Shown here piece after piece: positions 33,792-41,754 of a stretch of 64,000 nucleotides of DNA (positions are counted from its first letter, which is position 1; each line of letters begins with the position of its first letter). Position numbers and translations under genes: made by a program. Where the stretch lies: positions 1 through 64,000 of the forward strand of contig NZ_LN889812.1 of the NCBI RefSeq assembly GCF_900009145.1, read 5' to 3'. The notes beneath the pieces were generated by a model, which made no database searches, was not told the DNA's origin, and saw nothing but the letters and a program-made list of their open reading frames with translations. The DNA comes from Planktothrix tepida PCC 9214. GTDB lineage: Bacteria > Cyanobacteriota > Cyanobacteriia > Cyanobacteriales > Microcoleaceae.

Positions 33792-33812
33792 AAATATTTA
33801 TATTATTATATG
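33792..33812. promoter_or_regulatory. AT-rich dyad TATAT-GGTT-ATATA before the Hdr genes
   Basis: TATATGGTTATATA (within 33799-33816) is an inverted repeat with a 4-base centre, about 50 bp upstream of the HdrC start. TATATGGTT occurs again at 37119-37127 beside site B, and TATATGGTA at 37174, both in front of the persulfide dioxygenase. It may be a second island-specific regulator site or simply promoter DNA. Confidence 0.4.
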
Positions 33813-33871
33813 GTTATATAAAATATACAAAATGTCAATCAGTAAATGTACTTAATTCAGAAGTGGAAAAA

Positions 33872-33934
33872 GGTAGGAGTCGATTGATCTATGAGCAATG
33901 GCATAGCAAAAAGTTAGATCAATCTGCTCCTACC
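33872..33934. repeat. 20-bp inverted repeat, 23-base loop
   Basis: Left arm GGTAGGAGTCGATTGATCTA (33872-33891) pairs with 33915-33934 at 18 of 20 positions. It is in the non-coding gap (33755-34165) between the SQR terminator and the Hdr genes, with no T-tract. It could be a small mobile palindrome, a leader hairpin of the Hdr transcript or a regulator site. Confidence 0.7.
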
Positions 33935-34027
33935 GCCTGATTTTAGGAATAGAACACTTCTTAAGACGAATCAGATTAATCTGCAACAACTGATTTGGTT
34001 TTTTAAACCTAATTTATTTTATTATGA

Positions 34028-34042
34028 TATTGTCATTCTGTC
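34028..34042. promoter_or_regulatory. Candidate island operator, site C (ATATTGTCATTCTG)
   Basis: ATATTGTCATT is identical to sites A and B over 11 bases. It stands about 275 bp upstream of the HdrC start codon, in the gap between the SQR and Hdr units, in the same orientation relative to the Hdr genes as site A has to the DUF2214 gene. Confidence 0.45.
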
Positions 34043-34165
34043 AATCCAAAAAGTTAAAATTTTTTATTTTTATTTCCCATAATCAATAGAATATTGAGCC
34101 ACAAATTGTCATTAAAAAATAACTAATTAGTAGCGATATTTTTTATAAAGTTTTGAATAAAAAAT

Positions 34166-34191
34166 GGTGCGTAAGCTTAAGCTTACGCACC
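34166..34191 (-). terminator. 26-bp perfect palindrome plus T-run behind sqr
   Basis: GGTGCGTAAGCTT followed by its exact complement, 9 bp after the SQR stop codon on the minus strand, then ATTTTTTATTC on that strand. It is a textbook intrinsic terminator and separates the SQR unit from the Hdr unit. The arm GGTGCGTAA is shared with the hairpin at 22442. Confidence 0.85.
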
Positions 34192-34199
34192 CTAGGAGG

Positions 34200-35516
34200 T
34201 TATTTTTTCCACTGCATAAATTTAATGTACTCTCCCTCAAATCGATCTCCCGTAAGCATTCGATTCCAATAAATCCAGGGTAAAGCGGTAACTTTCATTG
34301 TCCACATAATTGCCCGTTCTTTAACCGGATTGAGGGGGAAACTGGATATAACTGTGGTATTATAACCATTAAATTCTGCCATAATAGTCCGATCATACCC
34401 GGTAATTAAGGGACAACAAGTATAACCATCATATTGACTGATTAACGGTTTTGAAGCCATCAAAGCGAGTAAATTTTTAGCAACAACCGGTGCTTGTTTG
34501 CGAATAGCGGCGGCGGTTTTAGAAGTGGGTAAAGATGAAGCATCACCTAAACTAAAAACATTCGGATATCGCTTATGTTGCAAGGTATAAGCATCGATAT
34601 CAACCCAACCATAGGGATTATTCGGAACAGCTAAAGGACTATGTTTAATAAAGTCCGGTGCACTTTGGGGCGGAGCAACGTGAATCATATCATAGGGATA
34701 ACTCACTTGATCAATTACATTGCCATTGTTATCCAAAATATCGAAAAGTGCTGTTTTTGTTTCAGCGATAATCGCTTTTAAATTATGTCGGAACTGAACA
34801 TTAATCTCTCGTTCTTTAATAACATTTTCTAACAGATGAGAATATTCAGGAACAGAAAACATCCGATTTCCGGGGGAAAAAAACATCACGTTGGTTCGTT
34901 GACGAACTCCCCATTTTAGACGGAAAGTGTCATCGGCCATGTACATGACTTTTTGAGGTGCACCCCCACATTTAATCGGAGTATTCGGAAAGGTAAATAA
35001 AGCATTTCCACCTTTAAAATTACGAATCAATTCCCAAGTATAGGGTGCATACCGAGGAGAATAATTTGTGGTGACACCCTCTTTTCCTAACGCTTCTTTG
35101 AGTCCTGAAATCAGATGCCAATCAATTTGAATACCCGGACAAACAATTAAATAATCATATCGAACCAGGAAACCCGCTTGAGTTAAAACTTGATTGTGAT
35201 CTGGGTCTAAGTGAATGACTTTATCTTTAATCCAAGTGGCATCTTGAGGAATAACATCTCGTTGATTTCTAACGGTATCTTCAATCTGGAAGACACCCCC
35301 TCCCGTTAATGTCCAACCCGGTTGATAATAGTGTTTATCGGAAGGATCAATAATAGCAATATCGAGAAAATGATTCTGATTAAAAAGTAGAGATGCGGTT
35401 GTAATTCCGGCTGCCCCTGCTCCGATAATCACGATTTGATAATTTAAGGTTTTAGTAACCGTTGGAAGTGTCACTTTATCGGAAATTTCGACGGGTTTGA
35501 TTGTAGATATAACCAT
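34200..35516 (-). CDS. sqr: Sulfide:quinone oxidoreductase, type II
   Basis: A membrane-associated flavoprotein that oxidises sulfide to persulfide or polysulfide and reduces quinone. 438 residues from the ATG at 35516; longer in-frame starts overlap the rhodanese gene. Motifs: FAD site IVIIGAGAAGITTASLLF; FTFPNTPIKCGGAPQKVMY; MIHVAPPQSAPDF; GWVDIDAYTLQHKRYPNVFS; GDASSLPTSKTAAAIRKQ; YDGYTCCPLITGYDRTIMAE. These match mitochondrial-type SQOR closely. The redox Cys pair is in IKCGG and YTCCP. It is third in a Rieske-rhodanese-SQR unit. Type II enzymes commonly serve detoxification and pass persulfide to thiol acceptors. Confidence 0.93.
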   Translation of the reverse strand: MVISTIKPVEISDKVTLPTVTKTLNYQIVIIGAGAAGITTASLLFNQNHFLDIAIIDPSDKHYYQPGWTLTGGGVFQIEDTVRNQRDVIPQDATWIKDKVIHLDPDHNQVLTQAGFLVRYDYLIVCPGIQIDWHLISGLKEALGKEGVTTNYSPRYAPYTWELIRNFKGGNALFTFPNTPIKCGGAPQKVMYMADDTFRLKWGVRQRTNVMFFSPGNRMFSVPEYSHLLENVIKEREINVQFRHNLKAIIAETKTALFDILDNNGNVIDQVSYPYDMIHVAPPQSAPDFIKHSPLAVPNNPYGWVDIDAYTLQHKRYPNVFSLGDASSLPTSKTAAAIRKQAPVVAKNLLALMASKPLISQYDGYTCCPLITGYDRTIMAEFNGYNTTVISSFPLNPVKERAIMWTMKVTALPWIYWNRMLTGDRFEGEYIKFMQWKK

Positions 35517-35590
35517 ATTGAGTGTTGTTGTGTAAGAAGAGTTGTTGTTAGTGAAAATCAATCCATAAATGCTGTTAATTGCATCAGGAA

Positions 35591-36115
35591 TTACAAGACT
35601 GTTTCTAAAAGTTGTCCGGCTGCTTTCCAACCTTGAATACTAGGAGGAAATCCTCGAACATTCTGATAGCCTAAAAGTTCTAATGCCATCACTCCCATTG
35701 CCGTCCGATAACCTGTTGTACAATACAAAACCACAGGACGATCTTGAGGAATTTGATCGATATTTTGAGTTAAGGATCTTAAAGGAATGTTGATGGCAGT
35801 TGGAATATGACCGAAAGCATATTCAGAAGGTTCTCGAACATCAATTAAAACCAGATCACCTTGTTGTATCAGATTTTGAAGATCCTGAATCTTCATGATT
35901 GCATAATATCGGGGAGGAATTTCTTCCAAAAAATGAGTGATCACTGGGTTCAAATTTTCCGGTGCATTAACCGGCTCTCCTAAATCAAAAGAACTGGCTA
36001 AGGCAGGTACAGGCTTAAACAGTAAGACAGGAGAAAGGAGCAACCCAATCAGCAAAAATAATAATAATAATTTTTGCCTGATTTTACCGAGATTTCCAAA
36101 CATAAACATATCCAT
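35591..36115 (-). CDS. Exported rhodanese-domain protein
   Basis: Sulfurtransferase-like protein with an N-terminal signal peptide (KLLLLFLLIGLLLSPVLLF, ending ALA-SS) and one rhodanese domain: LVLIDVREPSEYAFGHIPTA, INIPLRSLTQNIDQIPQD and the active loop VLYCTTGYRTA with the catalytic Cys. It would act in the periplasm or lumen. The start is uncertain: ATG at 36115 is given, a TTG at 36136 and ATGs at 36109 and 36103 are alternatives. It lies 74 bp upstream of SQR and 130 bp downstream of the Rieske gene. Confidence 0.9.
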   Translation of the reverse strand: MDMFMFGNLGKIRQKLLLLFLLIGLLLSPVLLFKPVPALASSFDLGEPVNAPENLNPVITHFLEEIPPRYYAIMKIQDLQNLIQQGDLVLIDVREPSEYAFGHIPTAINIPLRSLTQNIDQIPQDRPVVLYCTTGYRTAMGVMALELLGYQNVRGFPPSIQGWKAAGQLLETVL

Positions 36116-36245
36116 TCTGTAACAGCTAAATCTCAAAGCCTAGAAATAAAAATGATGTAATCCGATGGTTATTATTGTTAGAATGGCACTAGAAACCGGG
36201 TTGATAACCCAATTTTTTTTACCAATCCGATTTCTATTGCTGTTG

Positions 36246-36779
36246 TTAAACCCACCAAGGTTGAGCTTGAGTTCGGGGATCTAATTCTGTCCAGGGAGAA
36301 ATCCAAATTTGGTTATTTCTAACCGCAACATGAACTAATTTTAACGGTAAAGGTGCTGGCCCTCGTAAAACTGAACCATCGGCACTATAACGGGAACCAT
36401 GACAAGGACATTGAAATTGTTGATCAACAGAATTCCAAGGAAACGTACACCCTAAATGGGTACAATTATTGACAATTCCCATCGAATTTAAACAGCTATT
36501 TTCTTCAACAATCAAATAGGTTGGATCTCCTGCTAAACCCGCAACTAAAGCACGAGTTCCAGGGGCCTCGGCTAAAATTTGGCTAGCAGGAATGGGATTT
36601 CCTAAGATATCTTTTGCCAAAATTGCCCCATCTTCTCCACTTTCTGCCGGAGGAAGAACATATTCAACTACAGGATAAAGAACGGCTCCCGCAGTGGTCG
36701 CAACAACTGCACCTGTTAAAAAATTCAGGAGTTGACGACGGGACAAAGAAGGACTTTCCAGAGGTAGGCTATTTTCCAT
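36246..36779 (-). CDS. Rieske [2Fe-2S] protein, PetC-like paralogue
   Basis: 177 residues with an N-terminal Arg-Arg (SRRQLLNFLTGAVVATTAGAVL) transmembrane anchor of the Tat type and a Rieske fold: NNCTHLGCTFPW and CPCHGSRYSADGSVLRG supply the two Cys and two His ligands. The C-terminus SPWTELDPRTQAQPWWV matches cytochrome b6f PetC. No petA follows, as it does for the main petC. Inference: an alternative Rieske subunit used with sulfide-derived electrons or under reducing conditions. It is probably the first gene of the SQR unit. Confidence 0.92.
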   Translation of the reverse strand: MENSLPLESPSLSRRQLLNFLTGAVVATTAGAVLYPVVEYVLPPAESGEDGAILAKDILGNPIPASQILAEAPGTRALVAGLAGDPTYLIVEENSCLNSMGIVNNCTHLGCTFPWNSVDQQFQCPCHGSRYSADGSVLRGPAPLPLKLVHVAVRNNQIWISPWTELDPRTQAQPWWV

Positions 36780-36873
36780 TAAAGTTCAGTTAGGAGAAAA
36801 ACCGACTTCTCGTTTAAATCTGAAGAAGCCGGAGATTAAAAAGACGCGGTTAGAAGGAATCAAAACCGACAGT

Positions 36874-36945
36874 TCAGACGTGGATCACTTCAATGCCAAA
36901 GTTGGCACTGTTGATCGCCTCGGCGTTTATAAGTGCTGAAACCTG
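36874..36945 (-). pseudogene. Possible psbA (D1) 3' relic
   Basis: The minus strand reads QVSALINAEAINSANFGIEV, then IHV and a stop. The D1 C-terminus reads [20 protein letters not shown] and MHE, so I/N, A-x-x-IN-x-AN-x-G-x-EV-x-H are shared, with a two-residue gap. The next bases could still align with D1 after a frameshift. Upstream the similarity ends at the MITE. This is a very short match and could be chance. Confidence 0.3.
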
Positions 36946-36959
36946 CAAGGAATAAAAGT

Positions 36960-37072
36960 TAGGACTTACACACAGTACCCAAGAAATCAGGTTTCTGGCT
37001 ATTTTTCAGGATGGAAACTTGATTTTTGCTCCAGAAACCTGGCTTTTGCATCAGCCCATTGGGTAAGTCCTA
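36960..37072. mobile_element. 113-bp MITE with TAGGACTTAC termini
   Basis: Ends TAGGACTTAC (36960-36969) and GTAAGTCCTA (37063-37072) are exact inverted repeats. Inner arms also pair (CCC/GGG, AGGTTTCTGG with CCAGAAACCT), so most of the element can fold into one hairpin. The outermost TA may be the target-site duplication, pointing to an IS630/Tc1-type parent. It lies between the Rieske start and site B, in the regulatory gap of the divergent sulfur genes. Confidence 0.8.
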
Positions 37073-37102
37073 GAGTTAGAGGATAAATATGCAGGTATTT
37101 TA

Positions 37103-37127
37103 ATATTGTCATTTAGTTATATGGTTG
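37103..37127. promoter_or_regulatory. Candidate island operator, site B (ATATTGTCATTTAG)
   Basis: ATATTGTCATTTAGTTATATGG begins at 37103, about 100 bp upstream of the persulfide dioxygenase; its first 14 bases equal site A. The adjoining TATATGGTT recurs at 37174 (TATATGGTA) and before the Hdr genes. It would originally also have faced the divergent Rieske gene, from which the MITE now separates it. Confidence 0.5.
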
Positions 37128-37224
37128 TCAAGGTAATTGAAAATTTTTTTATAAATCTATCTTTCTATAAAACTATATGGTAGGATAGTTTTGTTGCTGT
37201 TTTCCCCCCAAGGAGTGAAAAACC

Positions 37225-37914
37225 ATGCTCTTTCGCCAACTGTTCGATCCAGAAACCAGTACCTATACTTATCTAATTGCGGACGAAACAACTCAAGAGG
37301 CGATTTTAGTTGATCCTGTGTTAGAGCAAGTAGAACGAGATATCACCCTATTGGAACAATTAGGATTGACCTTGCGGTATTGTTTAGAAACCCATGTTCA
37401 TGCGGATCATATTACCGGAACTGGAAAACTTAGAGAACGCACCGGATGTTCAGGAATTGTTCCCGAAAACGCCATTGTTAATTGTGCCGATCGCTTTATT
37501 AAAGATGGAGAAATTTTAGAGATTGGAAAGGTTAAAATTCAAGCGATCGCAACCTTGGGACATACCGATAGCCACATGGCGTATTTAGTGAATGGGGAGT
37601 GGTTATTAACTGGAGATTCCTTATTAATTCGAGGCTGTGGACGTACCGATTTTCAAAGTGGAAATGCGGGATTACTCTACGATCATATTACTCAAAAATT
37701 ATTTACTCTGCCCGATCAAACCGCCGTTTATCCGGGTCATGATTATCAAGGACGAACGGTTTCTACCATTGGAGAAGAAAAACAATTTAATCCTCGGTTT
37801 GTTGGCAAAGATCGAAACAGCTTTATTGAGATGATGAATAACTTAAATCTACCTAACCCGAAAAAAATTGCTGAAGCAGTTCCGGCGAATCAACTGTGTG
37901 GAAATCAAGTTTAA
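37225..37914 (+). CDS. Persulfide dioxygenase (ETHE1-like MBL-fold)
   Basis: A mononuclear-iron enzyme that oxidises glutathione persulfide to sulfite. The 229-residue beta-lactamase-fold protein has ETHVHADHITGTGKLRERTG (HxHxDH), ATLGHTDSHMAYL, LTGDSLLIRGCGRTDFQSGN and YPGHDYQGRTVSTIGEEKQ, together the ETHE1 pattern: GRTDFQ and the D-Y-x-G-R-T-V-S-T substrate loop distinguish it from glyoxalase II. AAGGAG sits 9 bases before the ATG. It heads a plus-strand set with a rhodanese and SulP, divergent from the SQR unit. Confidence 0.93.
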   Translation: MLFRQLFDPETSTYTYLIADETTQEAILVDPVLEQVERDITLLEQLGLTLRYCLETHVHADHITGTGKLRERTGCSGIVPENAIVNCADRFIKDGEILEIGKVKIQAIATLGHTDSHMAYLVNGEWLLTGDSLLIRGCGRTDFQSGNAGLLYDHITQKLFTLPDQTAVYPGHDYQGRTVSTIGEEKQFNPRFVGKDRNSFIEMMNNLNLPNPKKIAEAVPANQLCGNQV

Positions 37915-37920
37915 AGCAAG

Positions 37921-38517
37921 ATGGTCTGCAAACCTGATAAAATTAATGATTACCAATGCAATTACCCGACTCAAAATATGGCTAACTTTATTACTGACCA
38001 ATTACAATCAATTGATGCGACAACCTTAAAACAATGGCTGGAACAAGATGAAATTACTCTGATTGATGTTCGAGAACCGTCTGAATATGCAGGAGAACAT
38101 ATTTCCGGGTCAATTTCCATGCCCTTATCTACATTTGATCCGAATCAATTACCGATTAACGGCTCAAAACCCTTTGTTTTTTACTGCCAAACCAGCAACC
38201 GCAGTAGCCAAGCGGCTCAAAAATTGTTTGCCTTTGGGTTTAAACAGGTCATGCACCTACAAGGGGGATTAAACAGTTGGAAACAAGTAGGATATCCCAC
38301 CCTTGTTAATAAAAATGCACCTATTAGCATGATGCGACAGGTACAAATAATTGCGGGTTCATTGGTGTTAATCGGAACCTTATTAGGTGTATTTGTTTCT
38401 CCCAATTTTTTATTTTTAAGTGGGTTTGTCGGGGCTGGATTACTCTTTGCCGGAATTACCAATACTTGCATGATGGCACAATTATTAGCAAAATTACCTT
38501 ATAATCAGCGTGTTTAA
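37921..38517 (+). CDS. Rhodanese plus DUF2892 membrane protein
   Basis: A rhodanese domain (about 30-125; ITLIDVREPSEYAGEHISGS and the active loop FVFYCQTSNRSSQAA with catalytic Cys) followed by a DUF2892 segment with two transmembrane helices (VQIIAGSLVLIGTLLGVFVS, FLFLSGFVGAGLLFAGITNT). The ATG at 37921 is 6 bp from the dioxygenase stop; the ATG at 37978 (MANFITDQLQ) may be the real start. It likely moves sulfane sulfur at the membrane, recycling glutathione persulfide or making thiosulfate. Confidence 0.9.
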   Translation: MVCKPDKINDYQCNYPTQNMANFITDQLQSIDATTLKQWLEQDEITLIDVREPSEYAGEHISGSISMPLSTFDPNQLPINGSKPFVFYCQTSNRSSQAAQKLFAFGFKQVMHLQGGLNSWKQVGYPTLVNKNAPISMMRQVQIIAGSLVLIGTLLGVFVSPNFLFLSGFVGAGLLFAGITNTCMMAQLLAKLPYNQRV

Positions 38518-38527
38518 GTTAACATCA

Positions 38528-40249
38528 ATGCAACAATATTTTCCGATTTTAAACTGGGGATTAAATTACAAAAAAACAGATTTAACCGGAGATTTAACCG
38601 CCGGAATTATTGTTGCAAGTTTGTTAATTCCCCAGGGAATGGCTTATGCAATGCTGGCAGGTTTACCCCCAGAAGTCGGGCTCTATGCCAGCATTTTTCC
38701 TCAGATTGTTTATGCCTGTTTAGGAACCGCTTCCATGCTGTCGGTGGCTCCGGTTGCGGTCGATTCTTTAATGGTCGCAACGGCTGTGAGTGCGATCGCC
38801 AAAGAAAACACGCCAGAATATTGGGGATATGCCTTAACCTTAGCTTTATTAGTCGGAATCATTGAACTTTTAATCGGAATTTTTCGGTTAGGATTTGTTG
38901 CCAATTTCCTCAGCCAAGCGGTGATTTCTGGTTTTATTAGTGCCGCAGCCATTCTAATTGGATTTAGCCAAGTTAAACATCTATTGGGAATCAAAATTCC
39001 TCAAACTGAATCGTTTTTAAGTACCGTTACTGCTATTTTTCAGGAAAGTCCTCATCTCAATGGCATAACGTTGACATTAGGAATAATCAGTTTAGTCTTA
39101 TTACTCTATTTTAATCGAGGTTTAGGACAATATCTCAAATCCAAAGGAGTTCAGGAATCAATTATTATTCCCCTCACCAAAAGTGGGCCGTTAATGGTGG
39201 TGATCGCAAGTTCAATCTTAGTCGGGTTACTCCATTTAGATCAATTATTTGGGGTGAAAGTGGTGGGAGAAATTCCTAAAGGGTTTCCGCCTTTGACTTT
39301 CCCTAATTTAGATCTAAACCATCTGCAATTATTAGGAACCTCCGCCTTAGCCATTAGTTTTGTTGGCTTTATGGAAGCGTTTTCAGTGGGGCAATTTTTA
39401 GCCAGTAAACAACGCAAAACAGTTGAAGCCAATCAAGAATTAATTGCCTTGGGAGCCTCAAATATTACCGCCTCATTCACGGGAGGCTATCCAATAACGG
39501 GGGGATTAAGTCGTTCCGTTGTCAACTATTCCGCCGGAGCCAATACCGGGTTAGCATCAGTCATTACTGCCGTATTTTTGATGTTAACGGTTTTGATTTT
39601 AACACCTTTATTTTATTACTTACCCCAAACCAGTTTAGCCGCGATTATTTTAGTTGCCGTTGGCAATCTCCTTGATTTTTCGACTCTAAAACGGTTATGG
39701 CAATATAATAAACTGGATGCAATTACCTGGTGCGGTACGTTTGTTGCAGTTCTGTTCACCAGCGCACAAGAAGGTATTATTATTGGGGTATTAATTTCTT
39801 TAGTTTTACATTTAGCTCGAACCAGTAAACCCCATATTGCGATTGTGGGACGGGTGGGAAATACAGAACATTTTCGCAATATTCTACGTCATTCGGTGGC
39901 AACTTGCCCTCATATTTTAGCGGTGCGCGTGGATGAAAGTTTATATTTTGTGAATACTAAATATTTAGAAAACTATTTATTAAAGCTGGTAACAGAACAA
40001 AAAGAAGTTGAATATTTACTCTTAGTTTGCAGTGGGATTAACTTAATTGATGGCAGTGCTTTAGAAACCCTTCAACGTTTGATTGATGATTTAAGGGGAA
40101 TGGGCATTGAGTTTTATTTATCTGAAGTCAAAGGCCCGGTTTTTGATCAATTAGAAAAAGTTGGGTTTGTGGATAAATTAGGACGCGATCACATTTTCTT
40201 AAGCACAGACCAAGCCATGAAAGAATTATCTCAACGAGTTTCCGTTTAA
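38528..40249 (+). CDS. SulP family anion (sulfate) transporter
   Basis: 573 residues with about 12 membrane segments and a C-terminal STAS domain (about 445-560; ILAVRVDESLYFVNTKYLEN, LLLVCSGINLIDGSALETLQ). N-terminal signature GDLTAGIIVASLLIPQGMAY and PPEVGLYASIFPQIVY match SulP. The substrate could be sulfate or bicarbonate. Next to the persulfide dioxygenase and rhodanese, export or import of sulfate/sulfite is plausible. A GTG at 38510 overlapping the previous gene is an alternative start. Confidence 0.92.
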   Translation: MQQYFPILNWGLNYKKTDLTGDLTAGIIVASLLIPQGMAYAMLAGLPPEVGLYASIFPQIVYACLGTASMLSVAPVAVDSLMVATAVSAIAKENTPEYWGYALTLALLVGIIELLIGIFRLGFVANFLSQAVISGFISAAAILIGFSQVKHLLGIKIPQTESFLSTVTAIFQESPHLNGITLTLGIISLVLLLYFNRGLGQYLKSKGVQESIIIPLTKSGPLMVVIASSILVGLLHLDQLFGVKVVGEIPKGFPPLTFPNLDLNHLQLLGTSALAISFVGFMEAFSVGQFLASKQRKTVEANQELIALGASNITASFTGGYPITGGLSRSVVNYSAGANTGLASVITAVFLMLTVLILTPLFYYLPQTSLAAIILVAVGNLLDFSTLKRLWQYNKLDAITWCGTFVAVLFTSAQEGIIIGVLISLVLHLARTSKPHIAIVGRVGNTEHFRNILRHSVATCPHILAVRVDESLYFVNTKYLENYLLKLVTEQKEVEYLLLVCSGINLIDGSALETLQRLIDDLRGMGIEFYLSEVKGPVFDQLEKVGFVDKLGRDHIFLSTDQAMKELSQRVSV

Positions 40250-40296
40250 AGTTATATGTCTTATCATTAGAATTAACCTTCGCTTACCCATGAGTT

Positions 40297-41103
40297 ATGA
40301 ATCAAAATTCTTTCAGAAACCAATGGAATGAACAAGGTTTCATCGTTATTCCTCAACTATTAGAGGCTTCCGAGGTGAGGAAACTGCAAAGGATTTGTGA
40401 TCGCATTTTTCAAGACTGGTTGCAGGAGTCATCCACACCTGAACAAGCTGCCAATTTTACCAATTTAGCTTTTTTAACCGAACCTCGTTATTTTATTCAT
40501 CATCCTGAAGAACTTCCGGTCTTATTAAATGCGATCGCAAATCCCAAAATTTTAGACATTTTAAATCAAATTGTAGATGAAGATTTATTATTTTATAATA
40601 CCCAATATTTTTTCAATCCAGCTAACCATACCCGTGCAGGAGATTGGCATCGAGATCAACAGTTTGATGCTCCCGATGAAGACACCGAAAAAGTGAGAAT
40701 GAAGCAAAGCATTGGGATTCATGTCCATATTGCCTTGATTCCCGATAGTAATTTAGAATATATTCCGGGTTCTCACCAGCGTTGGGACACACCTCAAGAA
40801 CGAGAGATTCGTAAAGGTTTAAACGGTAAAAAGCCGAATTCTCCAGCGATGCCGAATGCGACTCGAATTCATCTCAATTCAGGAGATGCAGTATTTTTTG
40901 ATGCCTGGGGTATTCATCGCGGAAATTATATTGCGGATGTACCTCGTCGAACCTTTGATATCATCTATGGAACTCTAGCTGATTGGTGTTCACCTCCTCC
41001 AACTTGTTTTTTACAACCTAATATTCTACAAGAATTAACTCCCGAATCTCAAAATTTATTTAAGGGTTTAATTAATATTCTTTCAGCTTTAAATCCAAAT
41101 TAA
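40297..41103 (+). CDS. Phytanoyl-CoA dioxygenase (PhyH) family protein
   Basis: A 268-residue Fe(II)/2-oxoglutarate-type oxygenase. GDWHRDQQFDAPD gives the His-x-Asp-like ligands, AWGIHRGNYIADVPRRTFD the distal His and the 2-oxoglutarate Arg. NTQYFFNP and LEYIPGSHQRW are typical of the PhyH fold. Substrate unknown; family members hydroxylate lipids, ectoine or secondary metabolites. It follows SulP by 47 bp and may not belong to the sulfur island. Confidence 0.9.
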   Translation: MNQNSFRNQWNEQGFIVIPQLLEASEVRKLQRICDRIFQDWLQESSTPEQAANFTNLAFLTEPRYFIHHPEELPVLLNAIANPKILDILNQIVDEDLLFYNTQYFFNPANHTRAGDWHRDQQFDAPDEDTEKVRMKQSIGIHVHIALIPDSNLEYIPGSHQRWDTPQEREIRKGLNGKKPNSPAMPNATRIHLNSGDAVFFDAWGIHRGNYIADVPRRTFDIIYGTLADWCSPPPTCFLQPNILQELTPESQNLFKGLINILSALNPN

Positions 41104-41127
41104 TGAGTGTTTTCTTTCTTGATTATC

Positions 41128-41160
41128 AACCGCAAAGAATTATCCCTGATCCTTGCGGTT
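41128..41160 (+). terminator. Hairpin AACCGCAA-N17-TTGCGGTT behind the PhyH gene
   Basis: 8-bp perfect stem 25 bp after the PhyH stop, followed by TCTTGCTCCTTGTTCTTTG, which is T-rich but not a pure T-run. Likely intrinsic terminator. Confidence 0.6.
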
Positions 41161-41228
41161 TCTTGCTCCTTGTTCTTTGTTCCCTAAAGATGAGATAATT
41201 AAATGATGCTCTCTTGATCAGGATTCTT

Positions 41229-41702
41229 ATGCACGATTCTACCGTAAAAATGCCGACCCGTAATTTTTCGCTCCTGGCTCCTGTACCTGAAATTCATTTG
41301 ATTTCTGCTCAGGAGGTCTGTGAACAGGAGGGAAAAGTAGCCTTTGGAAGTCGTGAATTTGAAGTGTTTCGCAAAATTGACCTAGATCGTAATGAACGCC
41401 CTGTGAAGGTGTTAATTTATGCCTCTGAACAAGAAAATCGCTCTTTTATTCCTAAAGTAACTTGGCAAGGATTATATATTGGTCATAGTGATTCGAGGCG
41501 TGGTCGCCATCCCCAAGGCATGAAATATCGTCCAGCAACGGCAGCAAATGATGCCTTAGATGCAGCGATTTTTTGGGAAGTCACCGATCTCAGACCCTTA
41601 GAAATTCCGGTCAATATTTCTAACTTCAAAGGATTAGGAAAAAAAGAACCTTTTGCCTCCCGATTTGTGCCGGAAAAACCTTTAATCATTCAATATTTTT
41701 AA
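41229..41702 (+). CDS. Conserved hypothetical cyanobacterial protein
   Basis: The 157-residue product is soluble and starts with MHDSTVKMPTRNFSLLAPVP. Further segments: FGSREFEVFRKIDLDRNERP, VTWQGLYIGHSDSRRGRHPQ, YRPATAANDALDAAIFWEVT and a closing SRFVPEKPLIIQYF. I recall similar uncharacterised cyanobacterial proteins but no function. The ATG at 41229 is preferred to a TTG at 41214. It is convergent with the CrcB pair. Confidence 0.7.
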   Translation: MHDSTVKMPTRNFSLLAPVPEIHLISAQEVCEQEGKVAFGSREFEVFRKIDLDRNERPVKVLIYASEQENRSFIPKVTWQGLYIGHSDSRRGRHPQGMKYRPATAANDALDAAIFWEVTDLRPLEIPVNISNFKGLGKKEPFASRFVPEKPLIIQYF

Positions 41703-41754
41703 TAGATTAATGAATGAAAAACGATCAACTCCTTGATTCACTCGGATTATAAGC

